Shown: positions 1 to 5,121 of the stretch, piece by piece
Layout: each line of letters opens with the position of its first letter
Position numbering within the stretch: the stretch's first letter is position 1
Assembly (NCBI GenBank): GCA_016764335.1
Contig: JAESSB010000040.1
Coordinates: forward strand, 15,135 to 20,255
Direction of reading: 5' to 3'
Source: Magnetovibrio sp.
GTDB taxonomy: Bacteria; Pseudomonadota; Alphaproteobacteria; Rhodospirillales; Magnetovibrionaceae
Length of the DNA: 5,121 bases
Made by a program: the position numbers and the translations under genes
The notes under the pieces: model-generated
Database searches by the model: none
The model's input: only the letters and a program-made list of their open reading frames with translations
What the model was told of the DNA's origin: nothing

Positions 1-447
1 CGTCCTCTTGTTGATGCCGACCGCATGATTGATTTGCCGCCAAGGTCTCGCAATGAAGCCTTAGCCTCTTTGATGCGACGCATGGGGATTTGTGAAGAAC
101 AGGGCAGTGGGTTGGATAAAGTGATTACACAAGTTGAATTGTTTCAGTTGCCTCCGCCCCTATTTCGCGCAGATGCATCGTCAATGCAGGTCATTCTTTA
201 TGGGCCACGGTCTTTTGCCAATATGACATCAGAAGAACGTGTGCGGGCTTGTTACCATCATGCAGTGCTTAAATTCTTAAGTGGTGGTGGTCGTATGAAA
301 AATGCCAGCTTATGCGAACGGTTTGGCATTGCTTTAAAAAATGCTGCTCAGGCGTCTAAGGTGATCAACCAAGCTTTAGATGCGTCATATATTAAGATTG
401 CAGACCCCGACCACCCTCGTTCTGGATATGTTCCAATTTGGGCATAA
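1..447 (+). CDS. ATP-binding / AlbA-like accessory protein, 3' part only
   Basis: The frame is open from base 1 (it begins RPLVDADRMIDLPP) and ends at TAA 445-447, so the gene starts outside the window. The ATG at 25 is probably internal. The visible 148 residues contain RNEALASLMRRMG followed by CEEQGSGLDKV. This matches the conserved 'RNp.La...g..E..GsG..ri' end of the HATPase_c_4 module found in RecG-like/AlbA_2 (Schlafen-related) ATP-binding proteins. The last ~60 residues (about 'GGRMKNASLCERFGI' to the end) look like a winged-helix segment that could bind DNA. Proteins of this type often sit next to hsdS or hsdR in type I restriction loci, and hsdR follows here after 137 bases on the same strand. 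That placement suggests an accessory or regulatory role, but its biochemical function is not established. Family assignment is fairly sure; function is not. Confidence 0.75.
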   Translation, partial: RPLVDADRMIDLPPRSRNEALASLMRRMGICEEQGSGLDKVITQVELFQLPPPLFRADASSMQVILYGPRSFANMTSEERVRACYHHAVLKFLSGGGRMKNASLCERFGIALKNAAQASKVINQALDASYIKIADPDHPRSGYVPIWA

Positions 448-584
448 GGTTTCTTGATCGGGTTTTGATTATTCAATGGATAAATGAATGAATGAGAAAG
501 TAAAACTAACAATTTCAAAGGGATGTAGGATTAATCCCGCGTATATTTTCTTGACTATGTCTTGATTTAGACCGGAAAAACAAC
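448..584 (+). promoter_or_regulatory. Gap upstream of hsdR with a perfect palindrome (candidate operator)
   Basis: This AT-rich gap separates the accessory gene from hsdR. It contains the perfect 10-base palindrome GGATTAATCC at 528-537, nested in a wider GGGAT...ATCCC pair (520-524 / 534-538). It also holds three tandem AATG units (483-494) and a TTGACT at 551-556 that could be a -35 box, although no convincing -10 follows at the right spacing. The ribosome binding site before the hsdR ATG is weak: only CGGAAA about eight bases upstream. A separate promoter or operator for hsdR is possible, but the sequence alone does not establish one. No clear intrinsic terminator is seen after the upstream gene. 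Confidence 0.25.
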
Positions 585-2390
585 ATGAATGAAGCAGAAA
601 CCCGCGCAGAATTGATTGATCCAGCCCTTAAATCGGCTAAATGGGGCGTTGTTGACGGCAGTCGTATCAGCCGTGAATTTCACATCACACAGGGACGCTT
701 ACAAGGTGCGGGAAAGCGATCTGAGAAAGACATTGCCGATTATGTTCTGACCTATCGCGGTAAGATGCTGGCAGTTGTTGAAGCCAAACGCCGCGACCTT
801 CCCGATACCGAAGGCGTTGCCCAAGCCAAAAAGTACGCTGGCAAGCTTCATGTCCGTTACACCTATTCCACAAACGGCGACGGCATCTATCAAATTGATA
901 TGGATACGGGTGAGGAAGGTTACGTCACTCATTACCCCAGCCCTGACGAATTATGGGATATGACCTATGCTGAACAGAATGAGTGGCGCAATCGGTTTGC
1001 AGATGTTCCGTTCGAAGATAAAGGCGGCACATGGCAAGCCCGTTATTATCAGGGCATCGCAATCGACAAAACACTGGAAGCCATAATCAATGGGGAACAG
1101 CGTATTTTATTGACCCTTGCCACGGGCACCGGAAAGACGTTTATAGCTTTCCAATTGGCATGGAAGTTATTTAAAAGCCGTTGGACATTGGGTCGTGATG
1201 CTGGTCGTCGTCCACGTATTTTGTTTTTAGCAGATCGCAATATTTTAGCCGACCAAGCCTATAACTCCTTTTCCGCGTTTCCCGAAGATGCTCTTGTCCG
1301 CATTGCCCCAGACGTTATTCGCAAGCAAGGCCGGGTGCCAAAAAACGGAAGTGTGTTCTTTACGATCTTCCAAACATTCATGAGTGGGCGTGATGCCGAT
1401 GGCAACCCAGCCCCAAGCTTTGGTGAGTACCCACCTGATTTCTTCGACTTCATTGTGATTGACGAATGTCACAGGGGTGGTGCAAACGACGAAAGCAACT
1501 GGCGGGGCATTCTTGATTACTTCTCACCTGCGGTTCAATTGGGCCTAACAGCCACGCCAAAGCGTGATAGCAATGCAGATACTTATGCCTACTTCGGTGA
1601 GCCTGTTTACATCTACAGCCTCAGGGAAGGCATTAACGATGGCTTCCTAACGCCCTTTAAAGTGAAGCAGATCGCTACGACCTTGGATGATTATATTTAC
1701 ACCCCTGACGATAATGTGATCGAAGGTGAAATCGAAGGTGAAATCGAAGCTGGTGATACGTTTAGCGAACCTGACTTTAATAAGGTCATTGAGATCAAGG
1801 AACGGGAAGCTTACCGCGTAAAGTTATTTATGGAGGCCATAGATCAAAACCAGAAAGCATTGGTGTTCTGTGCGACCCAAGATCATGCGCTTGCAGTACG
1901 TGATTTGATTAATCAAATAAAGACAAGCAAAGACCCGAATTATTGTGTTCGGGTAACCGCCAATGATGGTGCATTAGGCGAACAGCACCTCCGCACGTTC
2001 CAAGACAATGAAAAAACCATTCCGACGATCCTGACAACTTCGCAAAAGCTTTCAACGGGCGTTGACGCTCGTAACATCCGAAATATCATCTTGATGCGCC
2101 CGGTCAATTCGATGATTGAATTTAAACAAATTGTTGGTCGTGGAACCCGGTTGTTTGAAGGCAAGGACTACTTCACCGTTTATGATTTTGTGAAGGCTTA
2201 CGAACATTTCAATGATCCTGAATGGGATGGTGAACCCGCCGAACCACCTGAACCTGTTGAGCCACGCGGTGGCGGTGGTGGCAAGCCAGTCGGGGGAATG
2301 GCGGTGGCAAAGGCGGTGGTGAAACAGAGCAAGGCCAAATCGTCAAAATCAAATTGGCCGACGGTAAAGAACGCACCATTCAACACATGA
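585..2390 (+). CDS. hsdR: Type I restriction enzyme R subunit (HsdR, EcoEI type), N-terminal 601 residues; frame-interrupted
   Basis: HsdR is the ATP-dependent translocase and endonuclease of type I restriction-modification. It joins HsdM and HsdS, pulls in DNA and cuts unmethylated sequence. The nuclease domain shows Asp52, the EAK triad at 66-68 and a QxxxY motif (QAKKY, 80-84). The SF2 helicase core shows Walker A ATGTGKT (179-185), motif II DECH (293-296), motif III LTATP (321-325), STGVD (490-494) and motif VI QIVGRGTR (515-522). The ATG at 585 is chosen because the nuclease domain starts directly after it. From residue ~571 the reading (GMAVAKAVVK...) no longer resembles the family. The proper C-terminal domain continues in the -1 frame, entered at the G run 2292-2296. 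With that shift the protein is about 775 residues, a normal length for this family. As written, the product ends at TGA 2388-2390 and lacks the C-terminal domain. Confidence 0.95.
   Translation: MNEAETRAELIDPALKSAKWGVVDGSRISREFHITQGRLQGAGKRSEKDIADYVLTYRGKMLAVVEAKRRDLPDTEGVAQAKKYAGKLHVRYTYSTNGDGIYQIDMDTGEEGYVTHYPSPDELWDMTYAEQNEWRNRFADVPFEDKGGTWQARYYQGIAIDKTLEAIINGEQRILLTLATGTGKTFIAFQLAWKLFKSRWTLGRDAGRRPRILFLADRNILADQAYNSFSAFPEDALVRIAPDVIRKQGRVPKNGSVFFTIFQTFMSGRDADGNPAPSFGEYPPDFFDFIVIDECHRGGANDESNWRGILDYFSPAVQLGLTATPKRDSNADTYAYFGEPVYIYSLREGINDGFLTPFKVKQIATTLDDYIYTPDDNVIEGEIEGEIEAGDTFSEPDFNKVIEIKEREAYRVKLFMEAIDQNQKALVFCATQDHALAVRDLINQIKTSKDPNYCVRVTANDGALGEQHLRTFQDNEKTIPTILTTSQKLSTGVDARNIRNIILMRPVNSMIEFKQIVGRGTRLFEGKDYFTVYDFVKAYEHFNDPEWDGEPAEPPEPVEPRGGGGGKPVGGMAVAKAVVKQSKAKSSKSNWPTVKNAPFNT
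1719..1754 (+). repeat. 12-base tandem duplication inside hsdR
   Basis: The unit ATCGAAGGTGAA occurs at 1719-1730 and again at 1731-1742, followed by the partly matching ATCGAAGCTGGT (1743-1754). It encodes EGEIEGEIEAGD, residues ~380-391. Family members usually have one GEIE-type motif before 'DFN', so this looks like an in-frame gain of four residues in a loop between the two helicase lobes. It should not break the protein. Confidence 0.7.
2289..2299 (+). other. Frameshift point in hsdR: run of five G in a glycine-rich linker
   Basis: The reading is gtc ggg gga atg in the upstream frame. Re-reading one G gives gtc ggg ggg aat, which restores NGGGKGGGETEQGQIVKIKLADGK and leads directly into the C-terminal domain. 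A sixth G at 2292-2296 would therefore make one continuous gene. The surrounding DNA is rich in GGCGGTGG copies (2271-2278, 2300-2307, 2312-2319), which would favour slippage. It is not a standard -1 slippery heptamer, because the base before the ggg codon is C. Possible causes are a real deletion, a phase-variable tract or a homopolymer sequencing error. Confidence 0.8.
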
Positions 2391-2911
2391 GCGCGACCAT
2401 GTTTTACAGCCCGGATGGAAAGCCCATGTCGGCGGCTCAATTTATTGAACGGTTGTTTGGTGAAATCCCAAATTTATTTAAGGACGAAGATGAGCTTCGC
2501 AAAATTTGGGGCCAACCGGATACCCGAAAAAAGTTGCTGGGTGGTTTGGCTGAAAGCGGTTATGGCCCCGAACAGCTTGATGAAATAAAACTCATGATCA
2601 ATGCGGAAAAGAGCGATGTTTTCGATGTGCTGGCTTACATCGCCTATGCCTATGCCCCCATCACTCGTCAAGAACGCGTAGACAGCCACAAGAGCGAAAT
2701 CTTCGATCAATATGATGACAAGCTACAGGTTTTCTTAGATTACGTTCTTGCCCAATATGTGAAGCAAGGTGTCAGCGAATTGGATGTTGAAAAGTTACCG
2801 GGCTTGTTAAAAGCGAAGTATTACAGCGTCAACGATGGGGCAACCGAACTCGGCGGCATCCCAAAAATCCGCGAAGCCTTCATTGGTTTTCAGCGGCATT
2901 TGTATGGGTAA
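2354..2911 (+). CDS. hsdR: HsdR C-terminal domain (EcoEI R C-terminal type), separated by frameshift
   Basis: This is the continuation of hsdR in the -1 frame, ending at TAA 2909-2911. The frame is open from the G run at ~2294, and the first usable starts are TTG 2354 and ATG 2387. It carries LADGKERTIQHM, YSPDGKPMSAAQFIERL and a helical remainder. These are typical of the EcoEI-type HsdR C-terminal domain, which helps dock the subunit to the methylase complex. ATG 2387 overlaps the stop of the upstream frame as ATGA (2387-2390). Ribosomes ending the 601-residue product could in principle restart here and make a separate ~174-residue C-terminal chain, but no good Shine-Dalgarno sequence precedes it. 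Most likely this is one gene with a frame break; an independent protein is the less likely reading. Confidence 0.85.
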   Translation: MADGKERTIQHMSATMFYSPDGKPMSAAQFIERLFGEIPNLFKDEDELRKIWGQPDTRKKLLGGLAESGYGPEQLDEIKLMINAEKSDVFDVLAYIAYAYAPITRQERVDSHKSEIFDQYDDKLQVFLDYVLAQYVKQGVSELDVEKLPGLLKAKYYSVNDGATELGGIPKIREAFIGFQRHLYG

Positions 2912-3159
2912 ATAAGACTCATCATGATGATCCTTCATGCCCGCCACCCCATAAATAAAGAAAATTCCGGCCTTACTTGATCGGACTACCCTCCCTAAAA
3001 TAAAAAACAACCTTTCCCAAACTTTAATAGCACTGTGCCAAATTTGTGCCTTTTCCAGTCTGTTTCAATCCCTTTTAATCGCTATTATTCGAGAAATTGT
3101 GCAACAGCACCCGAACAACGCATTGATTTTACTCGTTTTTTATTTTAGTACTATCCATT
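2912..3159. other. AT-rich spacer between hsdR and the tRNA fragment; no gene seen
   Basis: No convincing coding frame is seen on either strand. The spacer holds a perfect 12-base palindrome TCATCATGATGA (2919-2930) shortly after the hsdR stop. It has no loop and no T run, so it is not a convincing terminator. Two copies of TGTGCC lie 11 bases apart (3034-3039 and 3045-3050), one helical turn, 110-165 bases from the putative attachment core. They could be integrase arm sites, but that is speculation. Confidence 0.4.
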
Positions 3160-3202
3160 GGTAATGGTGAGGCCGTAAGTTCGATTCTTACCGGCGGCAC
3201 CA
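3160..3202 (+). other. tRNA 3'-end fragment, probable attachment site (island border)
   Basis: The T arm is complete: stem GTAAG (3175-3179), seven-base loop TTCGATT (3180-3186) and stem CTTAC (3187-3191). It is followed by a 3' acceptor strand CGGCGGC (3192-3198), discriminator A (3199) and encoded CCA (3200-3202). Upstream, GGTAA (3160-3164) and GGT-GAG-GCC (3166-3174) resemble an anticodon-stem end and a small variable arm, which hints at a leucine-type tRNA. No matching 5' acceptor (GCCGCCG) or D arm precedes it at tRNA distance, so this is not a working tRNA gene. Integrases that use tRNA 3' ends leave exactly such a copy at the far border of the element. The orientation would place the element to the left, with hsdR, and the older flank to the right. 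The fragment is fairly sure; tRNA identity and att role are inferred. Confidence 0.6.
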
Positions 3203-3305
3203 TCATCACCCCACCATATGAACACATTACACGCAGACCCACTTGCGGGTATTGGCTCATTTTGCTGCGGGGGAGCGCAAGTCAGCCCAAAACGACCCTA
3301 GACAG

Positions 3306-3428
3306 ATGTTCTTGTTGCCAGGACACTTCATGGTGGCATTAACAAATTCACCTACCGAATCAAAGAGCAGAGGCGGGATAATGCAAATAACACTAGGTGT
3401 TATTGGGTTAGCAGGCGTATTTTCCTGA
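3306..3428 (+). pseudogene. Small open frame with a hydrophobic C-terminus, status uncertain
   Basis: From ATG 3306 the frame gives about 40 residues starting MFLLPGHFMVAL and ending GGIMQITLGVIGLAGVFS before TGA 3426-3428. It stays open upstream to about 3243. The last 18 residues could form a membrane segment. No clear ribosome binding site precedes the ATG. It lies directly before, and in a different frame from, the decayed lipoprotein gene, so it may be a remnant of a small membrane protein or of a signal region. It may also be chance. No family is recognised. The rest of 3203-3436 shows nothing else that can be supported. Confidence 0.25.
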
Positions 3429-3436
3429 CAGTATGT

Positions 3437-3946
3437 ATGACCATAACAGGGGCAATAGGCTATAGACAGCCTCAAAATTATACATTTTAAAACCCAATAA
3501 CTGTCAAACGGAGCTTCAATGAGACATGGGATACGCTCGTCAAAAATTTGGCGGGGGATTTCTTTGTCATAAATAACATTGAAAAAGCATCCGCATTATT
3601 AATGTCTCTTTCTCACATGAAGAGCCTTCGAAATTCATTGATTGCGGTGCATCCGACAGGTCAATCACAATTAACGGTGAAACTGAATATTTTCAATATT
3701 TGACGGCGAACTCATCAACATTCAAACACCCCGACCAATCAGGTCGATTGGCTTTTACTTAATATAAGAAACACAAAACTCACTGGACGAACAAACATCT
3801 ATGTTGCACCAGGTGGGGTGAATAAAACTACGATTAGTGTTCATACACGTTACGTCCTGAATATCGGTATCTCTGCATACTCCAATAACCAGCAGGTATT
3901 GCACCCCAATGCTAACGATTGGTTTTCTTTTGATAATAATGAATAA
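3437..3946 (+). pseudogene. Decayed putative outer-membrane lipoprotein gene
   Basis: Three frame segments read as one protein. Segment one (3437-3601) starts MTITGAIGYRQPQNYTF, has a TAA at 3488-3490, then reads VKRSFNETWDTLVKN...VINNIEKASALL. Segment two (3601-3759) reads NVSFSHEEPSKFIDCGASD...GRLAFT. Segment three (3761-3946) reads NIRNTKLTGRTNIYVAPGG, NKTTISVHTRYVL and so on to TAA 3944-3946. The joins need one missing A near 3601 and one extra T near 3760. The 'SFxExW', 'IEKxS', 'IDCG' and 'TRYVL' pattern resembles small proteobacterial lipoproteins of unknown function. The first residues would fit a lipoprotein signal if Tyr at 3461 was once Cys. With one stop and two frameshifts it should be inactive. 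That the three segments form one gene is strongly suggested; the family name is not known to me. Confidence 0.55.
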
Positions 3947-3998
3947 TTTTATCCTCGAGGCTCAGGACTCATTAACCGAAATAGAAGGTGACTATAGC

Positions 3999-4024
3999 TG
4001 AAGTGGTCCTGAAAATCCGGACAG
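3999..4024 (+). repeat. Left terminal inverted repeat of the IS3-family element
   Basis: It begins TGAAGTGGTCCTG, with the 5' TG typical of IS3-family ends, and runs to about ...CCGGACAG. It lies 66 bases before the orfA start. The partner begins at 5108 (CTGTTCG) and is cut by the window end. Confidence 0.7.
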
Positions 4025-4064
4025 TGGTCTAAAGTGTATCCTCAATCTGCAAGAGGGATACGAC

Positions 4065-4343
4065 ATGGCGCAACGACGGAACTTTACGGACCAATTCAAA
4101 GCGAAGATTGCTCTTGAGGCTTTGCGTGGCGACAAGAGCATTCAAGAAATCGCGGCGCAGCACCAAGTGCATCCGAATCATGTCAGGACGTGGAAGCGTC
4201 AGGCTATGGACGGTATGGCGGATATTTTCACCAAGGGAGGCAGGCCCGTCGGCCCCACGGAGGCGGAGGTCAAGGACCTGCACGCCAAGATCGGGAGGCT
4301 TGCGGTGGAGAATGATTTTTTGTCACAAGGGCTCGAACGATGA
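4065..4343 (+). CDS. IS3-family transposase OrfA
   Basis: OrfA is the DNA-binding partner of the IS3 transposase. The 92 residues start MAQRRNFTDQFKAKIALEAL. A helix-turn-helix follows at about 22-46 (GDKSIQEIAAQHQVHPNHVRTWKRQ region). The C-terminus (66-90) is a leucine-zipper-like coiled coil with V69, L72, I76, L79, N83, L86 and L90 in heptad positions. The length is normal for the family and the frame is intact. ATG 4065 is preceded by AGAGG (4052-4056) at good spacing. The stop TGA 4341-4343 overlaps the orfB ATG (4340) as ATGA. A T_TTT_TTG heptamer at 4316-4322 lies just before the stop and could allow a -1 shift into orfB. Since orfB is broken, OrfA alone may at most act as a repressor or binder of related IS ends. 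Confidence 0.9.
   Translation: MAQRRNFTDQFKAKIALEALRGDKSIQEIAAQHQVHPNHVRTWKRQAMDGMADIFTKGGRPVGPTEAEVKDLHAKIGRLAVENDFLSQGLER
4316..4322 (+). promoter_or_regulatory. Candidate -1 frameshift heptamer of the IS (T_TTT_TTG)
   Basis: In the orfA frame the bases read gaT TTT TTG, the X_XXY_YYZ form of a -1 slippery site. The -1 frame from here (FFVTRART) is open into the orfB ATG at 4340, so slippage would give the OrfAB fusion transposase used by IS3 elements. No stimulatory stem-loop was worked out. Confidence 0.5.
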
Positions 4344-5071
4344 GCCCCGCCGAGAAGAAGACAATGATCGCCCGTGCCCACCCCACTCTCAGCATTGTTT
4401 GGCAATGCGAGATGCTGCAACTGAGCCGCTCTGCCGTTTACGACACGCCGGTTGGGCTGGATGAGGCGACGCTGGGGATCATGAAGGCGATTGACTAAGT
4501 CTTTACCAAATACCCGTTCTTCGGCAGCCGTCAGATCCGGGCCTATCTGCGCCGGGACGGGATGGTTGTGGGGCGACACCGCGTTCGACGATTGATGGGA
4601 TTGATGGGGCTATCAGCTCTCTACAAACGACCGAGAACCAGCCAGCCCCATCCTGCATATCGGGTTTATCCCGATCTGTTGAAAGGCATGGCCATTGACC
4701 GGCCCAATCAGGTTTGATGCGCCGACATCACCGACATCCCGGTTCGTCGTGGGTTCCTCTATCTGGTCGCGATCATGGATTCACCCTAGGGCTCCTTTTG
4801 AAGATTAACGATCTTCAGGGGTTAGACAACATGAAAAGTGCTGGCGTGGCGGCTGTCCAACACCATGCATGCCGACTTCTGCGTTGAGGCTTTGGAAGAG
4901 GCTATCGCCAAATATGGCCCGCCCAAGGTCATGAACACCGACCAAGGCAGCCAGTTCACCGGCGCGGGCTAGATCAGCTTCTACAACACCGAGCGGCCCC
5001 GTTCGGCTCTTGAACACCGAACTCCAGTCGAAGCATACTGGGCAGGCAGAACCGAGAAACAAGCGGCATAA
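4340..5071 (+). pseudogene. IS3-family transposase OrfB (DDE integrase), decayed
   Basis: The frame starts MSPAEKKTMIARAHPTLSI and contains FTKYPFFGSRQIRAYL, CADITDIPVRRGFLYLVAIMD, KVLAWRLSN, KVMNTDQGSQFTGAG and FYNTERPRSALEHRTP, all typical of the IS3 rve integrase core. In-frame stops occur at 4496 (probably from GAA), 4715 (from TGG of QVWCAD), 4787, 4799, 4823, 4832 and 4970. A 42-base insertion (about 4781-4822) splits IMD from the codons that should encode WATR. After GAG the frame jumps to ISFYNTE, missing roughly 50-60 codons that normally carry the catalytic Glu. The first two catalytic Asp codons remain (4724 and 4940). The transposase cannot be functional. Confidence 0.9.
4781..4822 (+). 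repeat. 42-base hairpin insertion inside orfB
   Basis: IS3 relatives read IMDWATRKVLAW here. The window has IMD, then 42 extra bases, then codons tag aca aca tga aaa, which align with tgg gca aca cga aaa by transitions only. The insert contains a palindrome CCCTAGGG (4784-4791). It also has a stem GAAGAT/ATCTTC (4800-4805 / 4811-4816, loop TAACG), which extends to about 12 pairs (4795-4821) with three G-U pairs. The sides show GGATT (4777-4781) and GGGTT (4819-4823), a possible imperfect target repeat. The insert length is a multiple of three. Confidence 0.55.
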
Positions 5072-5107
5072 AACCTAAACCTGATACACCTTAGATAAGC
5101 CGCTAAA

Positions 5108-5121
5108 CTGTTCGAGAAAGT
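5108..5121 (+). repeat. Partial right terminal inverted repeat of the IS3-family element
   Basis: CTGTTCG matches the expected inner end of the right repeat (CTGTCCG, from the reverse complement of the left repeat) with one difference. It continues off the window, so the element boundary and target duplication cannot be seen. Confidence 0.45.

Larger units (their letters stand above)
3999..5121 (+). mobile_element. IS3-family insertion sequence, degenerate; right end beyond the window
   Basis: The left end starts TGAAGTGGTCCTGAAAATCC at 3999. The reverse complement of this repeat should begin CTGTCCGGA, and CTGTTCGAG at 5108-5116 matches it as the inner part of the right repeat, so the last dozen or so bases of the element lie outside. 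Inside are orfA and an overlapping orfB in the -1 frame, the standard IS3 arrangement. The element is visibly richer in G and C than the DNA before it. orfB is dead, so this copy cannot move by its own transposase. No target duplication can be tested because the right flank is missing. Confidence 0.85.

Noticed and set aside
2289..2297. Programmed -1 frameshifting in hsdR
   Set aside because: The bases read c_ggg_gga, so re-pairing of the first codon would need CGG instead of GGG. No canonical X_XXY_YYZ heptamer or obvious stimulator is present, and HsdR is not known to use recoding.
3117..3202. Intact tRNA gene
   Set aside because: There is no 5' acceptor strand pairing with CGGCGGC, no D arm and no proper anticodon arm in the 85 bases before the CCA.
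3231..3262. Terminator-like ACCC...GGGT hairpin after the tRNA fragment
   Set aside because: Only four pairs and no adjoining T run; too weak to call.
3257..3475. 72-residue open frame on the minus strand
   Set aside because: No family resemblance and no good start context. It lies opposite a hydrophobic plus-strand frame and the lipoprotein N-terminus, so it is probably a shadow.
3702..3762. Alternative joining of the lipoprotein pseudogene through DGELINIQTP and TNQVDWLLL
   Set aside because: These readings look protein-like, but the frame giving EYFQYLTANSS...GRLAFT continues unbroken from FIDCG and needs fewer changes.
4199..4579. 126-residue open frame on the minus strand across orfA/orfB
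   Set aside because: It is antisense to clearly recognisable IS3 transposase sequence; long antisense frames are common in GC-rich IS genes.
4805..5062. 85-residue minus-strand open frame
   Set aside because: It lies opposite conserved orfB motifs (NTDQGSQFTG, FYNTERP) and is a shadow of them.
1..5121. CRISPR array, riboswitch or rRNA
   Set aside because: No regularly spaced repeats and no recognisable conserved RNA cores were seen on either strand.

Overview
The window looks like bacterial accessory DNA, most probably from an alphaproteobacterium. That guess is low confidence and rests on the general look of the HsdR protein, the decayed lipoprotein and the IS3-family element. Three blocks of different character lie side by side.

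Positions 1-2911 hold the end of a defence locus. First comes the 3' part of an ATP-binding/AlbA-like accessory gene whose start lies outside the window. A 137-base gap follows, then the restriction subunit (HsdR, EcoEI-type) of a type I restriction-modification system. hsdM and hsdS are not visible and would be expected upstream. All nuclease and helicase motifs of HsdR are present. The reading frame breaks once, by the equivalent of one missing G in a run of five Gs (2292-2296) inside a glycine-rich linker. The full protein would be about 775 residues. As written, it ends after 601 residues, and its stop codon overlaps an in-frame ATG of the C-terminal domain as ATGA.

Positions 2912-3202 are an AT-rich spacer ending in an isolated tRNA 3' end: T arm, 3' acceptor strand and encoded CCA, with no 5' half. 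This is the usual signature of a tRNA attachment site. It suggests that the restriction locus belongs to an integrated island whose right border is at about 3202.

Positions 3203-5121 read as a gene graveyard. They hold a small open frame of uncertain status, a putative lipoprotein gene broken by one stop and two frameshifts (about 3437-3946), and an IS3-family element starting at 3999. Its orfA is intact. Its orfB carries several stops, a 42-base in-frame insertion that can fold into a hairpin, and a deletion that removed the catalytic Glu region. The right inverted repeat of the IS runs off the window end. The IS is visibly richer in G and C than the DNA to its left, which fits a separate origin.

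The most useful observations are the frame-interrupted hsdR (phase switch, split protein or sequencing error), the tRNA-derived island border, and the short hairpin insertion in the dead transposase.
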